From Luteolibacter arcticus (GTDB taxonomy: Bacteria; Verrucomicrobiota; Verrucomicrobiia; Verrucomicrobiales; Akkermansiaceae), in the NCBI RefSeq assembly GCF_025950235.1, contig NZ_JAPDDT010000001.1:186001-250000 (forward strand): 64,000 bases of DNA, in the 5' to 3' direction. A program made the position numbers and the translations under genes. Of the stretch, positions 42,785 to 51,745 are shown one piece after another (position 1 is the first letter of the stretch; the number at the start of each line of letters is the position of its first letter). Below the pieces are notes generated by a model. The model saw only the letters and a list, made by a program, of their open reading frames with translations, did no database searches and was not told the DNA's origin.

Positions 42785-44086
42785 ATGGAATCCCAAGCCC
42801 TCAACGAGGCCGAGCAGCGGGCGGTACTTTCGAAGATCACCTGGCGGCTGATCCCTTTGCTCTTCGTCTGCTATATCGTTGCCTACATCGACCGCATTAA
42901 CGTGGGCTTCGCCAAGTCGCACCTTGAACCGGTCATCGGGGTTGACCCCAAGATTTTCGGCGAAGTCTTCGGGACCGGCGCTGGGTTGTTTTTCATCGGC
43001 TACTTCCTCTTCGAGGTGCCCAGCAACCTGGTCCTGCAGAAGGTCGGCGCGCGGTTGTGGATCGCCCGCATCATGATCGTATGGGGCATCGTCTCGATGG
43101 GCTTCATGTTCCTGAACGGGAAAACCATGTTTTACGTGATGCGTTTCCTGCTCGGTGCGGCGGAGGCGGGCTTCTTTCCCGGGGTGATCCTTTACCTGAC
43201 CTTCTGGTATCCGGCGAAGGAACGGGCGAAGACGGTGGCGCTGTTTGCGCTCGGCGGTGTGGCGGCCGGGGTGATCGGCTCGCCGATCTCCGGTGCGCTC
43301 TTGGGAATGGATGGAGTCCTCGGCATGCCCGGCTGGAAGTGGCTGTTCTTCATCGAAGCCCTGCCCGCGATCCTGCTGGGCATCGTGGTGCTGATGGTGT
43401 TGCCAAACGGTCCGGCCGATGCGCGCTGGCTGACGCCGCGTGAGAAGAGCTGGCTGCAGGACAAGATCGCCGGCGAGGCGAGTGCGGGACCCGGGGTGAA
43501 ATACCGGTTGGCCGATGCCTTCACCGATCCCCGCGTGTGGCTGCTGTGCGGGCTCTACTTCCTGGTGAATGTCGCTGGCTACGGCTACGAATTCTGGCTG
43601 CCGACGATTGTCCGCGGGCTGTCCGGCCAAAGTGACTTCGTCGTGGGGCTGATCAACATGGTGCCCTACCTCGTTGCCGGAACCGCCATGATCCTGGCCG
43701 GCCGCCACTCCGATCGCACGGGTGAGCGGCGCTATCATGTGGCGGTGGCCGCTGCCATCGCTGCGGGCGGGGCAGTGCAGGCCGCCTTTGCGCAGAGTCC
43801 TTGGCTGGCGATGGTCGGGCTGGTGGTCCTGCTGGCGGGGCAGAAGGCGACGCTGGGCCCGTTTTGGGCGCTCGGGACTGCGGCTCTCAGCGGCACCGCG
43901 GCGGCTGGGGGGATCGCGTTGATCAATTCGGTGGGGAATTTGGGCGGCTACTTCGGCCCGAAGATCGTGGGCATCATCAAGGATAGCACCGGCAGTGATA
44001 CCATCGCCCTGCTGTTCCTGGGAGGTGCCTTGCTGCTTCTCGGCGGATTGGCGCTGCTGCTGAAACCCGCGGACAAGGGCCTCTAA
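42785..44086 (+). CDS. MFS transporter, anion:cation symporter type
   Basis: A 433-residue membrane protein with about 12 hydrophobic segments. 'VAYIDRINVGFAKSHLEPV' in TM1 and the loop 'FWYPAKERAKTVALFALGG' fit the ACS/D-galactonate transporter branch of MFS, which takes up hexonates, tartrate or phthalate-type acids with protons. The start is ATG at 42785; the frame upstream to 42638 has no membrane character. The stop lies in the octamer CTCTAACAA. A terminator follows at 44098. The substrate cannot be named. Confidence 0.88.
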   Translation: MESQALNEAEQRAVLSKITWRLIPLLFVCYIVAYIDRINVGFAKSHLEPVIGVDPKIFGEVFGTGAGLFFIGYFLFEVPSNLVLQKVGARLWIARIMIVWGIVSMGFMFLNGKTMFYVMRFLLGAAEAGFFPGVILYLTFWYPAKERAKTVALFALGGVAAGVIGSPISGALLGMDGVLGMPGWKWLFFIEALPAILLGIVVLMVLPNGPADARWLTPREKSWLQDKIAGEASAGPGVKYRLADAFTDPRVWLLCGLYFLVNVAGYGYEFWLPTIVRGLSGQSDFVVGLINMVPYLVAGTAMILAGRHSDRTGERRYHVAVAAAIAAGGAVQAAFAQSPWLAMVGLVVLLAGQKATLGPFWALGTAALSGTAAAGGIALINSVGNLGGYFGPKIVGIIKDSTGSDTIALLFLGGALLLLGGLALLLKPADKGL

Positions 44087-44097
44087 CAAAAAGAAGG

Positions 44098-44137
44098 GGC
44101 GCGGATCGTGTTCCCCCCCAGGAATCCGACCCGCGCC
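44098..44137 (+). terminator. Rho-independent terminator of the MFS gene
   Basis: GGCGCGG (44098-44104) and CCGCGCC (44131-44137) pair and are followed by TTT. Confidence 0.6.
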
Positions 44138-44349
44138 TTTAGTTAAGACTGGAAACCGGCTCAACCCTCCGCCGATGGAAATTCCCCCCGGAATTCAGCA
44201 CCGGCACCGGGATCGATATGGATTTCCAGCCCCGTTCGCCCTGCGAACAGGGCAAACGCTTTGAGCAAAATGCCACAAAATGAGGACTTCCGAAGTTTCG
44301 AGTGCTCCCGAAATCGGCCATCTGCTCCCAAAATCGGACAATGGCGGGC

Positions 44350-44778
44350 TTAACTCGTCCATCCCGACTGAATTGCCCCGCAGAGGCCGAAGAGCACGGT
44401 CAGGAATAGCCAGATGCCGGTGAAGACCCAGTGCATCGCGGTTTCAAAGCGCAGGCCCTTCCACCACGACGGCAGGTAGACGAACCATTGGCACCATAGC
44501 CGGCAGAGCCAGAACAGGCACAGCGACCATGAGCCCCATAGGCCGGCCCGCGATTTCTCCAGCAGCACGCCGGGGTCGAGCAGGCAGGGCACGCCCATCA
44601 AAAGCACCGCCAGGCAGATGAAGAAGGTGTGCACGTGGAAGACCGCGGCATTGAGCACCGACATCCGCGCGGCGTCTTCCTTCCAAAGCAGCCGCCGTCC
44701 CATCGGCAGGTGCAGGAAGGCAAGGACGATCAGGCCCGCGCCAGCGAACCGGAGCAGGGGAGCGAGGATTTCGGTCAT
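44350..44778 (-). CDS. Hypothetical four-helix membrane protein
   Basis: A 142-residue protein with about four membrane segments ('LLRFAGAGLIVLAFLHLP', 'VFHVHTFFICLAVLLMG', 'GSWSLCLFWLCRLWCQWF', 'WVFTGIWLFLTVLFGLCG'). It has the WLLC-rich, His-containing pattern of small bacterial inner-membrane proteins, but no family is recognised. Its ATG overlaps the methyltransferase stop (44775-44778), so it is coupled to that gene. It is the last of a three-gene unit. Confidence 0.75.
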   Translation of the reverse strand: MTEILAPLLRFAGAGLIVLAFLHLPMGRRLLWKEDAARMSVLNAAVFHVHTFFICLAVLLMGVPCLLDPGVLLEKSRAGLWGSWSLCLFWLCRLWCQWFVYLPSWWKGLRFETAMHWVFTGIWLFLTVLFGLCGAIQSGWTS

Positions 44779-45515
44779 GCGACGGTGAGGACGAAGATGC
44801 AAACGAAGGGCGTGATCCGGAAGGTATCGGCCAGCGTGAGCCCTGCCTTTTCCCACGACCGCCGCCACGACGCGACGGAATGGAAATGCATGAAGCCCGG
44901 ACCGAAGGCGGCGAAGTTCGCGAGGTCGCGCAGATGCTCCGCGATGATGATGGAACCGCCGGGCACGAGGCCGCGCCGCGCTTCGGCAAACCAAGCGGCG
45001 CGATCTTTCTCCGGGCGGAATTCGTGGATGGCCAGCAGACCGAAGATCGTGTCCGCGGAAAGCTCGGGCCACGCATCGAAGCGTGCAGGAATAGTTCCCG
45101 GTAAGGGTGGAAACATCCTCCGCGCCCGGTGGATCGAGGGCTCGGGCATCGCGGCATCGTAGTGGTCCAGCACCTGCACGCGGACGTCCGGAAGGTGCTG
45201 ACTCAGCGAGTGGGACACTTCATCAAAGCCAGCATGGCATACCACGATCCCTTTCGCCGGGCGCTTCGCGAGGGCGCGATCCAGCCAGCGCCAACGGTAG
45301 AGATCCGACCGGTCATAGACCCAGTGGGACACACCCAGTGAACCGAGCAGAAACCACAGGCAGCCCGCGACCGGTAGCGCCGCGATGAGACGCAGCTTGG
45401 GAAGGGCGAACATGGCGGTAACACCCGCCATCAGCAGGATCCCGGCGATGAGATAGAAGGGCCAGTTGAAGCGGGCCACCGAGAGCATGCCCTGGAAGCG
45501 ACCGCGCTCAGGCAT
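44775..45515 (-). CDS. Membrane-anchored class I methyltransferase-like protein
   Basis: A 246-residue protein with two N-terminal membrane segments (about 17-55). A SAM-type domain follows: 'GIVVCHAGFDEVSHSLSQ' (degenerate motif I, GxDxxS-like), 'IFGLLAIHEFRPEKDRAAWF' and 'RGLVPGGSIIIAEHLRDL' (motif after strand 5). The glycine motif is not canonical, so activity should be considered uncertain. It overlaps both neighbours, the DUF2071 gene upstream by 8 bp and the membrane gene downstream by 4 bp, so all three are co-translated. Confidence 0.78.
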   Translation of the reverse strand: MPERGRFQGMLSVARFNWPFYLIAGILLMAGVTAMFALPKLRLIAALPVAGCLWFLLGSLGVSHWVYDRSDLYRWRWLDRALAKRPAKGIVVCHAGFDEVSHSLSQHLPDVRVQVLDHYDAAMPEPSIHRARRMFPPLPGTIPARFDAWPELSADTIFGLLAIHEFRPEKDRAAWFAEARRGLVPGGSIIIAEHLRDLANFAAFGPGFMHFHSVASWRRSWEKAGLTLADTFRITPFVCIFVLTVA

Positions 45516-46266
45516 CCGCTTCCTCCTTTCGCGGCTGTGGTGTGATCAGTCGCCCGCGTTCCCATCGATAGGGCACGTTCTCGACCAGGAATGCATTCGC
45601 CAGCACGGGCGTAACGCCGTGGAAAGGTGGCTCGTCGAAGAGACCTACCTTCCATCCCGTGATGTCCACCGGCCGCGGGGTCCAGTCGGCGCGCTTTCCC
45701 TCGATCACCACGAACCGGCCATCGCCTTCGCGGTCGAAGGTGAATGGCATCGGCCCCGCGAAGCGCCGGGCCGTCCGCCAGTCGGGAAACGGTGAACCCT
45801 TTGGAAGCTCCGCGTCCTCGCGGTCATCGTAGCCGATTTCCAAGGTGACCGTTCCGTCGGGAAGCGTGGTTTTCACGCTGCCGGGCGACTGGTCGAGGGT
45901 GATTCTACGATAGTTGTAGTGGGTGAGCAGATTGCCGGAAATCACCATGCGCGCTTTGTCCGTTTCGCTGCGAAGGATCTTCAGGCCGCGCAGGCGGCGG
46001 CCGGATTCATCGTGCATGCGGACGAAGATCCGGTAGCCGGCGAGGAAGAAATCCTGGCCGAGCACCGCAGGGAAGGCGGCCGGTCGCAGGCCGCGGGTCC
46101 AGACCATCGCCACGGTTACAAAGCCAAAATCTTCGAAGGCATCAATCTCCAACGGTGCCGGAACGAGGGGCCTCAGGACTTCCGTGGGAAAGGCGAACGA
46201 CACCGCGAGCACCCTGTCGAAATGTGCCACCACCGGGAAAGGATGCCGTTTCAGCGCCGCAAGCAC
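45508..46266 (-). CDS. DUF2071 (YqjF-like) protein
   Basis: A 252-residue soluble protein. 'RVLAVSFAFPTEVLRPLVPA' near the start and 'FGFVTVAMVWTRGLRPAAFP' are typical of DUF2071/COG3361, related to the acetoacetate decarboxylase fold. No catalytic lysine assignment is possible by eye. It is first in the unit of three overlapping genes, with the methyltransferase-like and membrane proteins, which suggests a common but unknown pathway. Confidence 0.8.
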   Translation of the reverse strand: MLAALKRHPFPVVAHFDRVLAVSFAFPTEVLRPLVPAPLEIDAFEDFGFVTVAMVWTRGLRPAAFPAVLGQDFFLAGYRIFVRMHDESGRRLRGLKILRSETDKARMVISGNLLTHYNYRRITLDQSPGSVKTTLPDGTVTLEIGYDDREDAELPKGSPFPDWRTARRFAGPMPFTFDREGDGRFVVIEGKRADWTPRPVDITGWKVGLFDEPPFHGVTPVLANAFLVENVPYRWERGRLITPQPRKEEADA

Positions 46267-46316
46267 GCGCTGACTCTAACTGCCGACGCTGGATGTGCCA
46301 GCAGAACGATCTATGA

Positions 46317-47150
46317 TCACTTGCGCGCTTGATCCATCGCGGCCCGGATTTTCTCCGGGGCGATGTCTTGCAGGGTGTTATGCCTTCCGCCCGGAATCTC
46401 AGTGTAGCGGACGATGCCGGGAAACTCCTTCGCCAGCTCCCGCGACATCGTCACGGGGATGGCTTCGTCGTCGCTGCCGTGGAGGATGAAGACCTCGGCA
46501 CCGCCGCGTTTCTCGAGATCCTTCAAGCGGACGCGGTTGTCGAAGCGGTGCCAGACCAGGAAGCCGAGATCGACGCCGAACATCGCCTCGGTCATGTCCA
46601 TCGAGCTGGTGAAGGGCGTGAGCAGCACGCCACGCCGGACGTCGTATACCTCGGCGGCCATCAGACTGACCGCACTGCCAAGGCTGTGGCCGAAGAAGCG
46701 CAACTTGCCGTGATCGGCGGGCAGCGACCATTGCAGCGACGTCATGGCGGCGGGCACCACCGCTTTCAAGCTTCGCCGGATCGTCGCTGGTCGTGGATTT
46801 CCCTGGCAGGCGCCGTAGCCCGGGATGTCGATCAGCAGCCAGGCATCCTGGCCAGGGCCGTGTTCGCGCAGCCAGTCCGACCAATCCAGCGCGAGCGTGC
46901 CATTGCCGCCCGTTACCAGCCACAGGCGTTCCGGCTTCGGCGTGGGGGACAGCAGGTAGGCCTGCTGTTTTCCCTCGGCTGTGGTGTAGTCGATGACCGT
47001 GGTTCCCGGTTCGGCGTCCCATGTGGCCACGTGATCCGGGCCATAGGGGCGCGGGAAGTAGATCAGCTTGCTCTGGCAGCCGGTGAGCAAGGCCAGCACG
47101 CCCACGATCGGGACGAGCAGGATGATTGAGATCCGGCGGAGCAGGCGCAT
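46317..47150 (-). CDS. Alpha/beta-hydrolase lipoprotein
   Basis: A 277-residue protein with a lipoprotein signal ending LLTGC (Cys25). The nucleophile elbow is 'FFGHSLGSAVSLM', the acid is in 'FILHGSDDEAIPV', and the histidine is in 'EIPGGRHNTLQDI', so the triad is complete. It resembles serine-aminopeptidase-S33/BAAT-type hydrolases. It should act at the outer or inner membrane, facing the periplasm. Substrate unknown. Confidence 0.86.
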   Translation of the reverse strand: MRLLRRISIILLVPIVGVLALLTGCQSKLIYFPRPYGPDHVATWDAEPGTTVIDYTTAEGKQQAYLLSPTPKPERLWLVTGGNGTLALDWSDWLREHGPGQDAWLLIDIPGYGACQGNPRPATIRRSLKAVVPAAMTSLQWSLPADHGKLRFFGHSLGSAVSLMAAEVYDVRRGVLLTPFTSSMDMTEAMFGVDLGFLVWHRFDNRVRLKDLEKRGGAEVFILHGSDDEAIPVTMSRELAKEFPGIVRYTEIPGGRHNTLQDIAPEKIRAAMDQARK

Positions 47151-47241
47151 GGGTTGGAGTTAGCATCGGGCGGCGGTGGCGTCGAGATGCTGACACTCCT
47201 GCTTGCGAGAACGGGGGTATTCCCGCTGTAATCCCCGGATC

Positions 47242-48258
47242 ATGAAAACCCCGCTTCTCGCCTTGCTGCTGAGTCTGCCTGTGATGGCGCAAGACCTGCC
47301 TTCGATTGCCGCGATGAAATCCGCCGCCGATGCCTTCCTCGGCTCGCTCGACGAGGCCAAGCGCGGCAAGGCGGTGTTTCCCTTCGACGGCGATGCGCGG
47401 GAGAACTTCAAGTTCACCCCGCAGACGCGGACCGGCCTGCCGCTCAAGGAGATGGACGAGGCCCAGAATGCCGCCGCGATGAAGCTGCTGGAGGCGGCGC
47501 TGAGCGACAAGGGCAAGCTCAAGGCGATGCAGATCATCACGCTGGAAGGCGTGCTGCGCGAGCTTGAGAAGAATCCGGCCTATCGCGATCCGGGGAAATA
47601 CTACGTCTCCGTTTTCGGCAAGCCGGGCGATGAAAAGGGCTGGGGCTGGAAGTTCGAGGGGCACCACCTTGCGCTCAACTACACCGTTGTCGGCGACAAG
47701 ATCGCGGTGACGCCGTCGTTCTTCGCCGCGAATCCGGGCGAAGTGCGCGAAGGCGAGCACAAGGGCCTGCGGGTGCTGGCGGCCGAAGAGGATCTCGCCA
47801 TGGCGCTGGCCAACGTGCTGGTCGACGGCGGCAAGAAGGAGGTGATTTTCAGCGAGAAGGCTCCGGGGGAAATCCTCACCGCGGAGAATCGCAAGGTGAC
47901 GGCGCTGGAGCCGGTCGGCGTGCTCGCCAGCGACATGACCGATGGGCAGAAGAAGGCGCTTCGCGAGTTGATTTCGGAATACATCAGCCGCCATCGCAAG
48001 GATCTGGCGGACGCGGACTTGGCGAAGATCGACAAGGCCGGCTTCGACAAGATCCGCTTCGGTTGGGCGGGTGGCACCAAGCGCGGCGAAGCATGGTACT
48101 ATCGCGTGCAGGGCCCGACCTTCCTGATGGAAGCGGCGAACACCCAGAACAACGCCAACCACATCCACGCGACCTGGCGTTCGTTTGAGGGTGACTTCGG
48201 GCGCGACATGCTTTCGGAGCACTATCAGCAGCACGAGAAGGACGGTGGAGCTCATTGA
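47242..48258 (+). CDS. Secreted DUF3500 protein
   Basis: A 338-residue protein with a signal peptide (about 1-16). 'DGDARENFKFTPQTRTGLPL' and 'GWGWKFEGHHLALNYTVVGD' are the hallmarks of the DUF3500 family, and 'GPTFLMEAANTQNNANHIHA' is its usual C-terminal motif. The family function is not known. The start at 47242 begins the signal peptide; the frame upstream to 47203 does not fit. It is transcribed divergently from the hydrolase. Confidence 0.86.
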   Translation: MKTPLLALLLSLPVMAQDLPSIAAMKSAADAFLGSLDEAKRGKAVFPFDGDARENFKFTPQTRTGLPLKEMDEAQNAAAMKLLEAALSDKGKLKAMQIITLEGVLRELEKNPAYRDPGKYYVSVFGKPGDEKGWGWKFEGHHLALNYTVVGDKIAVTPSFFAANPGEVREGEHKGLRVLAAEEDLAMALANVLVDGGKKEVIFSEKAPGEILTAENRKVTALEPVGVLASDMTDGQKKALRELISEYISRHRKDLADADLAKIDKAGFDKIRFGWAGGTKRGEAWYYRVQGPTFLMEAANTQNNANHIHATWRSFEGDFGRDMLSEHYQQHEKDGGAH

Positions 48259-48290
48259 GCTGATCTGATGCGCCAATGTTCGCTGGCAGC

Positions 48291-48307
48291 GCGGGCCGCT
48301 GGCCCGC
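48291..48307. terminator. Hairpin after the DUF3500 gene
   Basis: GCGGGCC and GGCCCGC pair around GCT, 33 bp after the stop; no T-run. A similar motif recurs near 55505-55555. Confidence 0.4.
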
Positions 48308-48370
48308 CGCCGAAGCAATGTTTGGTTCCGCCTTTACCGCGGAACGAAGCCACCGTAGGCCTAAGCCTGT

Positions 48371-48955
48371 ATGCGTTCGATCCGGATCCTGCTGCTCGTC
48401 ATCCCAACGGTGGGTGCCGATCCGGAGGAATTGTGGAAAGTAACTGAACCGGTGACCAAGCCGGCGAGCGAGGAGTATTTTCAGGATATCGAAGCTGCTC
48501 GTGGGCGATACCGCGCAAAACTCGCGGTGATTCTGGAGAAAGCAGAGGCGGTTGAGATCTATCAGTTCGACGGCACGACGGAGCCGGAGGTTCCGCAAGG
48601 ACAGGAGGAAGACTACTTTCCGATCATTCCTTACGACCAAGTCTCGAAGATCATTGCGCGCAAGCGATTGACCGGTGACAAGCTGCTGGAATGCCGGAAA
48701 GCAACCACCTCGCTCATGACGGAGGCGGGTGGCGCCGGCGTGCTCTGTCACTATCCCGCCCACGGGGTACGATTCGTGCGCGGCAAGGAGGTGATCTTCG
48801 AGACCTCGATCTGCTGGAAATGTCAGAATTTCTACATTGCCTATCCAGACGACAAGGACGCCTCGTGGCAAGGAATCACCACGGAAGAACTCCAGGAATT
48901 CCTTTTGCGAGAGCTACCGCTACCTGCGGAAGAAGAGAAGACTCCCCGAAAGTAA
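48371..48955 (+). CDS. Hypothetical secreted protein with conserved cysteines
   Basis: A 194-residue protein with a short signal peptide (about 1-16). The most striking segment, 'GAGVLCHYPAHGVRFVRGKE', is followed by 'SICWKCQNFYIAYP', suggesting a metal-binding or disulfide cluster. The middle 'VEIYQFDGTTEPEVPQGQEE' and the acidic tail are unrecognised. No family assigned. It converges with pgi. Confidence 0.6.
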   Translation: MRSIRILLLVIPTVGADPEELWKVTEPVTKPASEEYFQDIEAARGRYRAKLAVILEKAEAVEIYQFDGTTEPEVPQGQEEDYFPIIPYDQVSKIIARKRLTGDKLLECRKATTSLMTEAGGAGVLCHYPAHGVRFVRGKEVIFETSICWKCQNFYIAYPDDKDASWQGITTEELQEFLLRELPLPAEEEKTPRK

Positions 48956-48956
48956 G

Positions 48957-48993
48957 AAGCGCACCCGACAGACCTTGGGTCGTCGGATGCGCT
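48957..48993. terminator. Bidirectional hairpin between converging genes
   Basis: AAGCGCA and TGCGCTT pair, with an inner CGAC/GTCG stem; it lies between the two stop codons of 48955 and 49022. Confidence 0.55.
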
Positions 48994-49021
48994 TGATTGG
49001 GAAACTGCTATTTTCGCGCGT

Positions 49022-50572
49022 TTACAGCGAGAAGTTATCCTCCTTCGGCGTGGCGCCGAGCGAGATCTGGACTTCGCCGTTTGCGGAGAGGTGGGTCAGG
49101 CAGTGATAGACGTCCTCCGGGTCGGCATCGACCTCGAAGGCCACCTGATCCGCTGTCTTGGCTTCGGACACGAGGCGGCTGCGAACCGAGCTGAGCAGGT
49201 CGAGGAAGATCGACGCTGCCTTCTTGCCGGCCTCCACACCGGGCTGGTGATAGGCGTTGATATTGACCAGCGAGGCATAGAAGGAAACCGCCCGCTCGAA
49301 GAGTCCGATCAGCGCGCCGAGTTGGAACGGCGTGACCTCGGGGATCGAGATGGTGATCGACTTGCGGCCGGAGTCGTAGAGCGCCTTGCGGGTGCCGCGC
49401 AGGAAGCCCTGCAGGTAGTCGGCGGAGCTGTTGCCGGGCTCGACTTCGATCGAGTCGCCGCTGCGGCCCTTGCGGACCTCGATGAAGGTGGCGAAGAAGT
49501 TCGCCACGCCATCGCGGAGCTGCTGGACGTAGGCGTGTTGGTCGGTGGAACCCTTGTTGCCGTAAACGGCGATGCCTTGGTTGACCACCTGGCCATCGAG
49601 ATCGTGCTCCTTGCCGAGCGACTCCATGACGAGCTGCTGGAGGTACTTCGAGAACAGGACGAGCGAGTCCTTGTAGGGGAGAACGACCATGTCCTTCTCG
49701 CCCTTGCCATTGCCGGAGGCATACCAGGCGAGCGCGAGACGCATCGAGGCGTTCTTGTCGCTGACCTTGCGGGTCTCGGCGTCCATCGCGGCGGCGCCGG
49801 CGAGGAAGGAGTCAATGTCGATGCCCTGCAAGGCGGCGGGCACGAGGCCGACGGTGGACATCACGGAAGTGCGTCCGCCGACCCAGTCTTCCATTGGGAA
49901 GCGGGCGATGAACCCTTCCTTCTGCGCATACTGGTCGAGCTTCGAGCCGATGCCGGTGACGGCCACGGCGTGCTTGCCGAAATGCAGGCCGGCGGCGTCG
50001 TAGGCGGCCTTGGCCTCGATCATGCCGTTGCGGGTTTCCGGGGTGCCGCCCGACTTGGAAATGACGACCACCAGGGTCTTGGCAAGGCCGGCGGTGCCGA
50101 TGTCGGAGAGCACCCGGTCGATTCCTGCCGGGTCGGTATTGTCGAAAAAGTGGATGGGCATCCGCGCGCCGTGGCCGATCGCCTCCGAGACGAGCTGCGG
50201 GCCGAGGGCCGAGCCGCCGATGCCGATCAGCAGGACGCGCTGGAAAAAGCCGCCGCTGAGTGGCTTGATCTGGCCGGTGTGGACTTTTTCGGCGAAGGCC
50301 TTGAGATCGGCGAGCGGCTTGGTGACGGCGTCGCGGATCTCCTGGCTCGGGGCGAGGCCGGCATTGCGCAGCCAGTAGTGGCCGACCATGCGGCCCTCAT
50401 CCGGGTTGGCGATGGCACCGGATTCGAGCGCGGCGATATCGGCGAAGGCTTTCTCCACCTTGGGCGCCATCTTCGCGAAGAACGCCTCGTCGAGGTCCAT
50501 CAGGGAGGTGTCGAGCGAGAAGCCGAACTGCGGGTAACGGATCAGGGAGGATGCGTAGGTGGACCAGGACAT
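49022..50572 (-). CDS. pgi: Glucose-6-phosphate isomerase
   Basis: Interconverts glucose-6-phosphate and fructose-6-phosphate in glycolysis/gluconeogenesis. Length 516 residues from MSWSTYASS. Key segments are '[17 protein letters not shown]' and '[13 protein letters not shown]' (sugar-phosphate loop), '[13 protein letters not shown]' and '[13 protein letters not shown]'. An upstream ATG at 50626 is in poor context. The product fits with glpX for gluconeogenesis in this organism. Confidence 0.93.
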   Translation of the reverse strand: MSWSTYASSLIRYPQFGFSLDTSLMDLDEAFFAKMAPKVEKAFADIAALESGAIANPDEGRMVGHYWLRNAGLAPSQEIRDAVTKPLADLKAFAEKVHTGQIKPLSGGFFQRVLLIGIGGSALGPQLVSEAIGHGARMPIHFFDNTDPAGIDRVLSDIGTAGLAKTLVVVISKSGGTPETRNGMIEAKAAYDAAGLHFGKHAVAVTGIGSKLDQYAQKEGFIARFPMEDWVGGRTSVMSTVGLVPAALQGIDIDSFLAGAAAMDAETRKVSDKNASMRLALAWYASGNGKGEKDMVVLPYKDSLVLFSKYLQQLVMESLGKEHDLDGQVVNQGIAVYGNKGSTDQHAYVQQLRDGVANFFATFIEVRKGRSGDSIEVEPGNSSADYLQGFLRGTRKALYDSGRKSITISIPEVTPFQLGALIGLFERAVSFYASLVNINAYHQPGVEAGKKAASIFLDLLSSVRSRLVSEAKTADQVAFEVDADPEDVYHCLTHLSANGEVQISLGATPKEDNFSL

Positions 50573-50678
50573 GAGAATCGTAAGATGGCGGGCGGGCAGG
50601 ATGGGCGGGCTGGGCCCGCAGGGCAAGCGGCGGGACTGTCACGTGAGACCGTCCGCTTCATTGGAGGGATCGGGAAGG

Positions 50679-51206
50679 CTAATCGAACACAAGGATCGAG
50701 GTGATCTTATGGTCGCCGAGCAATTTCCGGCCGCCGAGGAAGGCGAGTTCGATCAAGAAGGTGACTCCGGCGACCTCTGCCCCGAGCTGGTCGAGGAGGT
50801 CCAGCGCCGCACCGGCGGTGCCGCCGGTGGCCAGCAGGTCGTCCACCAGCAGGACGGTCTCGCCGGGAGCGACGGCGTCCTCGTGGAGTTCCACCACCGA
50901 TTCGCCGTATTCCAGGGAATAGGCTTTCTGGCGGGTCTTCCACGGCAGCTTGCCCTTTTTCCGGACGGGGACGAAACCCGCGCCGAGCCGGTCGGCCACT
51001 GCGGCGGCGAAGATGAAGCCGCGGGCGTCGATGCCGACCACCTTGTCGATCTTTTGCCCGCCGGCGCTGTCGCAAATCAGCGTGATCGCGTCGCGGAATA
51101 GGGCCGGATCGGCGAGGACGGGGGTGATGTCCTTGAAGACGATGCCGGTTTTGGGGAAATCGACCACGTCACGGATTGCGGCGCGGAGGGTGTCGGCGGA
51201 TGGCAT
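50679..51206 (-). CDS. apt: Adenine phosphoribosyltransferase
   Basis: Salvages adenine to AMP using PRPP. The protein is 175 residues from MPSADTLRAAI. 'FPKTGIVFKDITPVLADP' is the N-terminal Apt motif, 'VVGIDARGFIFAAAVA' is typical, and 'TVLLVDDLLATGGTAGAALD' is the PRPP-binding loop. The frame is open upstream to 51422, but this is non-coding repeat DNA. It is the gene after which the 51264-51388 repeat element lies, on the promoter side. Confidence 0.93.
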   Translation of the reverse strand: MPSADTLRAAIRDVVDFPKTGIVFKDITPVLADPALFRDAITLICDSAGGQKIDKVVGIDARGFIFAAAVADRLGAGFVPVRKKGKLPWKTRQKAYSLEYGESVVELHEDAVAPGETVLLVDDLLATGGTAGAALDLLDQLGAEVAGVTFLIELAFLGGRKLLGDHKITSILVFD

Positions 51207-51263
51207 GGTGGATTCGTTAGACCGCCGCAGCCGCCGGGCCAAGGCGGGAATGATGCCGAGATG

Positions 51264-51388
51264 AAACGGCGGTCTCTGCGACCCTCGCACTTTGGCAGCA
51301 CCAGCCGCATCCCTGTGGAGACGATTCGGGAGTCTCACGATGCGGCCGGTTGCCGCCAGTCGCCGACGGTCGCAGACCGACGCTACAT
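51264..51388. repeat. Hairpin repeat element, copy A
   Basis: Starts AAACGGCGGTCTCTGCGACC and ends GGTCGCAGACCGACGCTACAT, so the two ends are inverted copies, the left one degenerate. The interior contains GCATCCCTGTG and TCACGATGCGGCC, as in copy B at 62798-62922, in reverse orientation. It sits in the 540-bp gap upstream of apt; the other parts of that gap hold a hairpin and no gene. Confidence 0.65.
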
Positions 51389-51403
51389 TTGCGGAAAGAA
51401 TAA

Positions 51404-51433
51404 CGCCGCACGGAGTCGCCATTCCGTGCGGCG
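51404..51433. terminator. Perfect orphan hairpin
   Basis: CGCCGCACGGA and TCCGTGCGGCG form an 11-bp perfect stem with an 8-nt loop. No gene ends near it on either strand, so its role is unclear; it may terminate a small RNA or belong to the neighbouring repeat. Confidence 0.4.
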
Positions 51434-51745
51434 TGATTGGGTGAGGCCCGAGGGCCCTAGGGTGAAGCAGCGATCGTGATTGGATCCAACCCTTCGTGAG
51501 AATCTCCGGACAGCGCTAGGGAGGGGAGACGATGTCCGATGATGTTCTCGAAGGGCGAGGGAGGAGAATCTGCTCGGTTCGCAGGCGACCGACATGAGTA
51601 GATTGTCTCGGTTTCCCGATTTTCACCATTACGTGATCGCGGAGGTCCTTCGCTTCGGTGCTTTTCGGCCGGTTGGGGCCTGCTTCATTCAAAGTTCAAG
51701 CGTCCTCCACCGGCTCTTCACGAACCTCCCGAATATCCTTCAGCC

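Noticed and set aside
49091..50704. 537-codon plus-strand open frame opposite pgi
   Set aside because: Shadow of pgi; no motif on this strand.
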